Shown piece after piece: positions 60,501 through 64,000 of a DNA stretch of 64,000 nt. The position numbers were made by a program, and so were the translations under genes. The first letter of the stretch is position 1; every line of letters starts with the position of its first letter. Under the pieces are notes generated by a model. It did not search any database, was not told the origin of the DNA, and saw only the letters and a program-made list of their open reading frames with translations. This stretch comes from Atriophallophorus winterbourni (taxonomy: Eukaryota; Platyhelminthes; Trematoda; Plagiorchiida; Microphallidae), in NCBI GenBank assembly GCA_013407085.1, contig JACCGJ010016141.1, positions 1-64,000 on the forward strand, in the 5' to 3' direction.

Positions 60501-60836
60501 ACGTTTGTAAAAGAGATATGAAAGCTCTTGGCATTGACCCGGCGAGTTTGGAAGAACTTGCTCTCGACCGCTCACATTGGAGGCACTGTGTAAAGCGTCG
60601 TCTGCATGCTGGGGAGGAGCAGATACAGCTCTTGGCAGCTGAACGCAGATCACGCCGCCGACGTGCAACTAACGCAATACAACCGAGTTCTGACTATCTT
60701 TGCCAGCGCTGCGGGAGAGATTGTTCCTCCCGAATCGGACTGTTTAGTCACTCAAAAAGCTGCAAAACTTGAACTTTCACGCGTTTGTGATGTACATCCA
60801 TGGTCGACATCGACCGAAGGAGGTCAACAACAACAA
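57505..60836 (+). mobile_element. RTE-like non-LTR retrotransposon with intact coding frame
   Basis: The element starts abruptly at about CGCCACGGTCTGC, 5'-truncated relative to the 52-kb copy, and ends with a short 3' UTR (64 bp) and an (AAC)n-type tail. It contains one open frame. Short 3' UTR, single EN-RT protein and simple-repeat tail fit RTE-like elements; exact clade needs a phylogeny. I see only a weak 5-bp candidate duplication (AATCG), so flanks are not proven. Confidence 0.9.
57644..60772 (+). CDS. RTE-like endonuclease-reverse transcriptase (1042+ residues, uninterrupted)
   Basis: Nicks target DNA and copies its own RNA there (target-primed reverse transcription). The AP endonuclease covers about residues 1-245: QETR with E37, GDFN at 143-146, TDH at 238-240. 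The reverse transcriptase follows at about 440-800: NYRGISLLN, QCGFRKGRST, YAVFIDLTKAFD, RRGVKQGCVLAPTLF, FADD at 733-736 and FTYLGSTIA. Then [10 protein letters not shown] and a C-terminal finger C1020-x2-C1023-x12-H1036-x3-C1040. All catalytic residues are present. The frame is open upstream to 57545 without ATG, and the endonuclease Asn in GTCNVRS lies just before the first ATG, so the true start is unclear. Confidence 0.92.
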   Translation: MLPGFHDDVSNIRGVRKSAVINNELKRLKVDVAALQETRLPDTGKLTESDYTFFWKGRGSDEPRLHGVGFAVRNDLLNATEPSISGSERIWTLNLRCITGTITLVNVYAPTLSATTTEKDAFYYNLATVLKNVPQRNCVVVLGDFNARVGADYESWQSCLGKFGVGKTNENGLRLLELCTQFSLCVSNTFFQTKPQHKVSWKHPRSKHWHQLDLILVRRTNIGSVLFTRSYQSADCDTDHSLVCAKLKLSDTRFHRTKLSGKPRIDVTRMCEPNLAARFAKAFTAEFSKTTPLESASENWESIKNSICRVALSTFGPKKARTSDWFEAKASEMTAVLDEKRSEFLRFKGMPIDENLRLSRAARNKVQQTARRCANDYWTEISLSIQKASDTGNFHGMYDGIKRAIGPNKHKMAPIKSVSGDPIVDKTQQMERWVEHFSSLYSRDSTVLPHVFENVERLPTIEYLDTPPTLDELNRAIDRLANGKAPGDDGIPPELIKCGRAALLQPLHHLLLQCWQEECVPQEMRDTKIITLFKNKGDRGDCNNYRGISLLNVVGKLFAKVSQIRLQVLADRIYSESQCGFRKGRSTVDMIFSLRQLQEKCREQRMPLYAVFIDLTKAFDYVSREGLFKMLNLIGCPPRLLKLVISFHSGMKGSVHFNGFSSEVFEIRRGVKQGCVLAPTLFGIFFALLLKYAFRTRTEGIYLRTRNDGKLFNLNRLRAQTKARNVLIRDLLFADDAAFIAHSQEHLQSLMDCFSSACKDFGLTISMSKTKVLSQGTVSPPIITVGNCQLESVHQFTYLGSTIADNLSLDTEIDKRIGRAAVILSRLNSRVWGNRKLTVKTKMMVYSACVLNALLYGSETWTTHARHERKLNAFHLRSIRRILNISCMDRVTNAEVLLKAGLQSMFTLLRQRRLRWLGHVYRMENGRIPKDLLYGELQLGSRPLGRPHLRYKDVCKRDMKALGIDPASLEELALDRSHWRHCVKRRLHAGEEQIQLLAAERRSRRRRATNAIQPSSDYLCQRCGRDCSSRIGLFSHSKSCKT

Positions 60837-61049
60837 TCGACATCCAGTTGAATCTGGCTCGGGCTTGCACAGTGTTAAACAAGGTCAATGAAGCAAGCAT
60901 TTCTCTGATTATAAAGCACGATCAATTTCTGAGAAAAATTCTCGTTTATCTTCGTACAATATTTTCATTCGCTTAAGTAATCCACGTGTATATATTAGTA
61001 GATTTATTCAAAATTAAAAGATAAAGTTCGATTTTATTATTAATGGTTC
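60837..61049. other. Spacer with a short duplicated segment
   Basis: About 70 bp at 60984-61055 (GTATA.ATTA..AGATTTATTCAAA..) resemble 62813-62885. Nothing else recognised. Confidence 0.4.
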
Positions 61050-61290
61050 AGAGAACACGAGAGATGTCGACGTCTGGGTCTATGTGACTTTACCGAAAGG
61101 AGGATGCGGCGTGATGTTGTTATGATCAATCGAATTGTGTCTACCGAATATCGTTCATGAGCGTTGTATTTGATATACTTTACTCGTTTTATACTAATTT
61201 ATTTTTGAGATTTCCATACATATCGTTAAGTACTTACTTTCCAACCATAGTTCCTTGAATCATTGAATCCCCGAATCCATGAAAATTTTG
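61050..61290 (+). pseudogene. CR1-like 3' fragment
   Basis: The + strand encodes RRLGLCDFTERRMRRDVVM, then RIVSTEYRS, nearly the same block as in the 36.8-kb CR1, and ends with CCTTGAATCATTGAATCC (61252-61269), the CR1 tail. An internal deletion removes most of the region between. Confidence 0.8.
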
Positions 61291-62160
61291 TAAGTATAAA
61301 TAATGAGAGGACTACGTAAGGTAACTCAAGTCAAAATAACATATTCTGTCTTAAATTCCATTACGCTATTTGCAGTGCATTCAAACGAAAAGTAACTACG
61401 TCATCTCTCGGGCGTCACTAATCGATTGCACCCAAACTCTTCTCGTGGTAAACCGGTAAAACGCTAATTAATTTCGCCAATATTTGGAACGCGTTTATTA
61501 CACACAGGACAATGATACCCACATTCATATAGGCGAATCGAATTAATACGACACTGTTCTCAATATGTCAGTACAGCTTGTCAAATGTTTCAAAACTGTC
61601 AATTTATTTCGTGATAACTTTAGATAATTCATTACCCTACCACTTTAGGGACTTTGAAAAACATTTTCGATTTGAATATCGCGAAAGTGACTGACGTTGA
61701 CCATCTGCTAATGATTAAGAGGATGTAGCTCGATCCGTTATAATGCGATTATTTGAAACCTAGATTTTTGCGTGTCTTTCAATGCTTTTCTAACACATTT
61801 CGACATTTCACGGTTGTGTGCAGAACAGGATGATGTTGTTCTACAAATCACCGTAAAGCACCTTCACAATATGTATACAGTATACAACCACATGCTTGGA
61901 TCAAGAATTATAGACTGATCAATCGTGATTTCGAGAATTAAATTTGATCAATTTAATGTCCTAGAAACATAGCTCCTAGCTTTCTTGAAATATTTTCCAA
62001 ACAACCTCTAGTAATTTGCTAATGGTATCACATAATGATGGGCCAATCCACTTATTCGAACAAATCTGTTAGGTTTTAATCGTCCAAAAAGCAATTACTT
62101 TACAGTAACCATATATTAAAAATATAGGGAAAGCATAAAAACAACACAAATGTTTTATCA
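61291..62160. other. Intergenic, nothing recognised
   Basis: AT-rich; no feature supported. Confidence 0.4.
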
Positions 62161-62815
62161 ATATGAAAAGTCAGCATGTGTACTCAGGTGCGAGGTTGAA
62201 TTTGGTCAACATATATTTGTCAATTTCAGCCTTGAACATTTTCAGGATTGATGAACAAAAGATATGTGGGGGCAGAGAGTTCCATATAAAACAAACTCGG
62301 ACAGCAGAGCAAAACCTCTGACAATTTGATCTCAAGTGTGGAATAATTAACTTGTAGACCTGCGATCTGCTTCCACGTGCTTCTTGCCAATGAAAAATGT
62401 GTTCAAGAGTGTGATTCACTGTATGCATTTTTGTAGCGCGGTGGTATACGCGTTGCAGCAAGGTCTTGTCCTTCTGTAAACATGGGGACCATGCTCGAAC
62501 AGCGTACTACATTGTTAGACTGATATAGGTATTAATTATTCGTGGGAGTATCTGATTTGTTAAACTACCGAAGATCCTTCTGTGTAGTGTTGAGCTTTGG
62601 CAGGACTTTTTCTATACCACAGAACACTGCCGTGAAGACTTCAAGTTAATGCTGATCCACGCACACAGGTCTTTCTCTTCCGTAACCCATGATAGTTGTT
62701 GACATCCCAGAGAGTATGTGAATTCGAATGATTTATCGACGTTTAACATTTTATAATTTTTGATGTTGAATTTTAAATAGTTTCGCAAGGACTATTTATG
62801 AAGTGCTTCGAGCTA
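62161..62815 (-). pseudogene. CR1-like C-terminal fragment (third family)
   Basis: The - strand encodes, with breaks, a NIKKC-like segment, KDKTLLQRVYHRATKM, then RSQVYKLIIPHLRSN and FCSAVRVCFIWNSLPPHI. These are CR1 ORF2 C-terminal blocks; the wording differs from the 36.8-kb family. The stretch 62596-62815 is repeated at 63171-63390. Confidence 0.8.
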
Positions 62816-63170
62816 ATCATCGTGTATTTATTAACAGATTTATTCAAAGTTAAATGACAAAGTTTATTAATAATGGTTAACAGAACAATTTTAAGTTTAA
62901 AAACATTGTCTGATGATTCAGAGTAACTCGTGTTAGAACAATTTGAATGTTTGAACATCATCCACATTGTTTTTTTCATTTTCGTTTGTGTGTGTTGAAA
63001 GTATTATGTGAACTTCCGAAAACAATGTCCTGCGATCTAGTAAAGTGGTAATTCCAATCGTTTCACATTTTATTTCTTATTGGTTGTCATAACAATTGCG
63101 TTTGTGTCACAGCAGGTTTGCATTTATTTGCACCAATCTTTCTTGATAAAAGTAAATAATATCATCGGCA
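62816..63170. other. Spacer between two CR1 pieces
   Basis: About 355 bp with no CR1 similarity that I see; the left 70 bp resemble 60984-61055. Confidence 0.4.
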
Positions 63171-64000
63171 GAACTTTTTGTATACCACAGAACATTGCCG
63201 TAAAGACTTCAAGTTAATGCTATTCCACACACACATGTCTTTCTCTTACGTAACCCTGAAATTTTGCTGATATCCCAGAGATTATGTGAATTCGATTGAT
63301 TTACCGACGTTTAACTTTTTACATTTTTGGATGTTGAATAGTAGACAGTTTCGCAAGGACCAGTTCTGCAGTGCTTCGAGATCTTTTTGTAGAATTTGGC
63401 AATCTTCTATTGTGCGTACGCCAGTTCAGACTTTGATGTCATCCGCAAATAAAATGATGTTGCTGCGTACGATTTCAGGTATATCGTTTGCGAACACGAG
63501 GAAGAGTATTGGTCTCAAGACTGAGCATTGAGGTACGCCACATTTAACTTTTACTGGACTGTATAGTGTCCCATCAACCTAACTCTGATGATGCTACTAG
63601 TCAATTAATCCTGTATCCCGGACAATATTCTGCCGCCCACTCCGAGCTGCTTCAATTTCTGGAGCAGTATACTGTGGTTATCACGGTCAAAAGCTTTGGA
63701 CATATCCAAGTAACACACATGGATAGGGTATCCATTATCTACGGCTCGAGTCCAGTTATCAAGAATTATCAGAATATTGGTAAGTCAGGACTGTATTGTC
63801 CTGAATCTGTGCTGTGCGATGGAAAGTAGCTTATTTTGCTCACAATTTGTGATAAGTTCCTCAGCTACAAATCGTTCGAGAACTTTGAAGACCACTGGCA
63901 ACAACGTTACTGGTCTGTAGTTAGACACATCGGATCGGTTCCCTCCTTTGTATATCGGAGTGATTAATCTACTTTTCCAGTCAGTATTAACCTTGCTACA
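63171..64000 (-). pseudogene. CR1-like reverse transcriptase, running off the window
   Basis: On the - strand: LITPIYKGGNRSDVSNYRP, VTLLPVVFKVLERF, then IHVCYLDMSKAFDRDNHSI, a GVPQ.SVL.PILFL block, and NIILFADDIKV with the palm aspartates intact. Stops and frameshifts occur (for example after FADDIKV). The left end repeats the sequence of 62596-62815. The N-terminal part lies beyond the right edge. Confidence 0.82.

Overview
The window looks like nuclear DNA of a parasitic flatworm, most likely a digenean fluke. This is inferred, not shown directly. The sequence is AT-rich, one gene is spread over about 26 kb with four introns of 4.5-7.7 kb, and the rest is a graveyard of non-LTR retrotransposons (RTE-like and CR1-like), a Penelope-like element and short hammerhead-ribozyme-bearing repeats, a mix familiar from flukes and schistosomes.

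The left 28.5 kb hold one convincing protein gene on the + strand. It is a LIM-homeobox transcription factor of the Lim1 (Lhx1/Lhx5) class. I reconstruct five coding exons (2886-3277, 10999-11387, 17689-18506, 23302-23502, 28016-28510) with GT-AG junctions in consistent phase, giving about 764 residues: LIM1, LIM2, a very long acidic/polar linker, a homeodomain split at the VIQ|VWF intron position, the Lim1-specific basic tail, and a Pro/Ser/Asn-rich C-terminus. Its introns carry relics: RTE 3' ends, a CR1 fragment, a 5'-truncated antisense RTE copy with target duplications, and scattered ribozyme repeats.

Downstream of the gene I see no further host gene. A tRNA-derived SINE with a perfect 12-bp target duplication sits at 29057-29258. 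Between 35.98 and 41.7 kb there is a three-level nest: a Penelope-like element (GIY-YIG endonuclease, hammerhead-bearing terminal repeats in inverted orientation) split by a 4.6-kb CR1 element flanked by an 8-bp duplication, which in turn is split by the 3' end of a second CR1 family. From 43 to 49.6 kb come a CR1 fragment and two small arrays of a 227-249-bp ribozyme repeat. From 52 to 64 kb there is a decayed RTE copy with a 1.4-kb internal deletion, a CR1 fragment, an RTE copy with an uninterrupted endonuclease-reverse transcriptase frame (57644-60772, all catalytic motifs present), and CR1 relics running off the right edge.

The most interesting thread is the density of hammerhead-ribozyme-like motifs. 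One type sits in the Penelope-like terminal repeats. Another sits in a short repeat family of at least eight loci, with a palindromic stem III and tandem monomers, resembling metazoan retrozymes.
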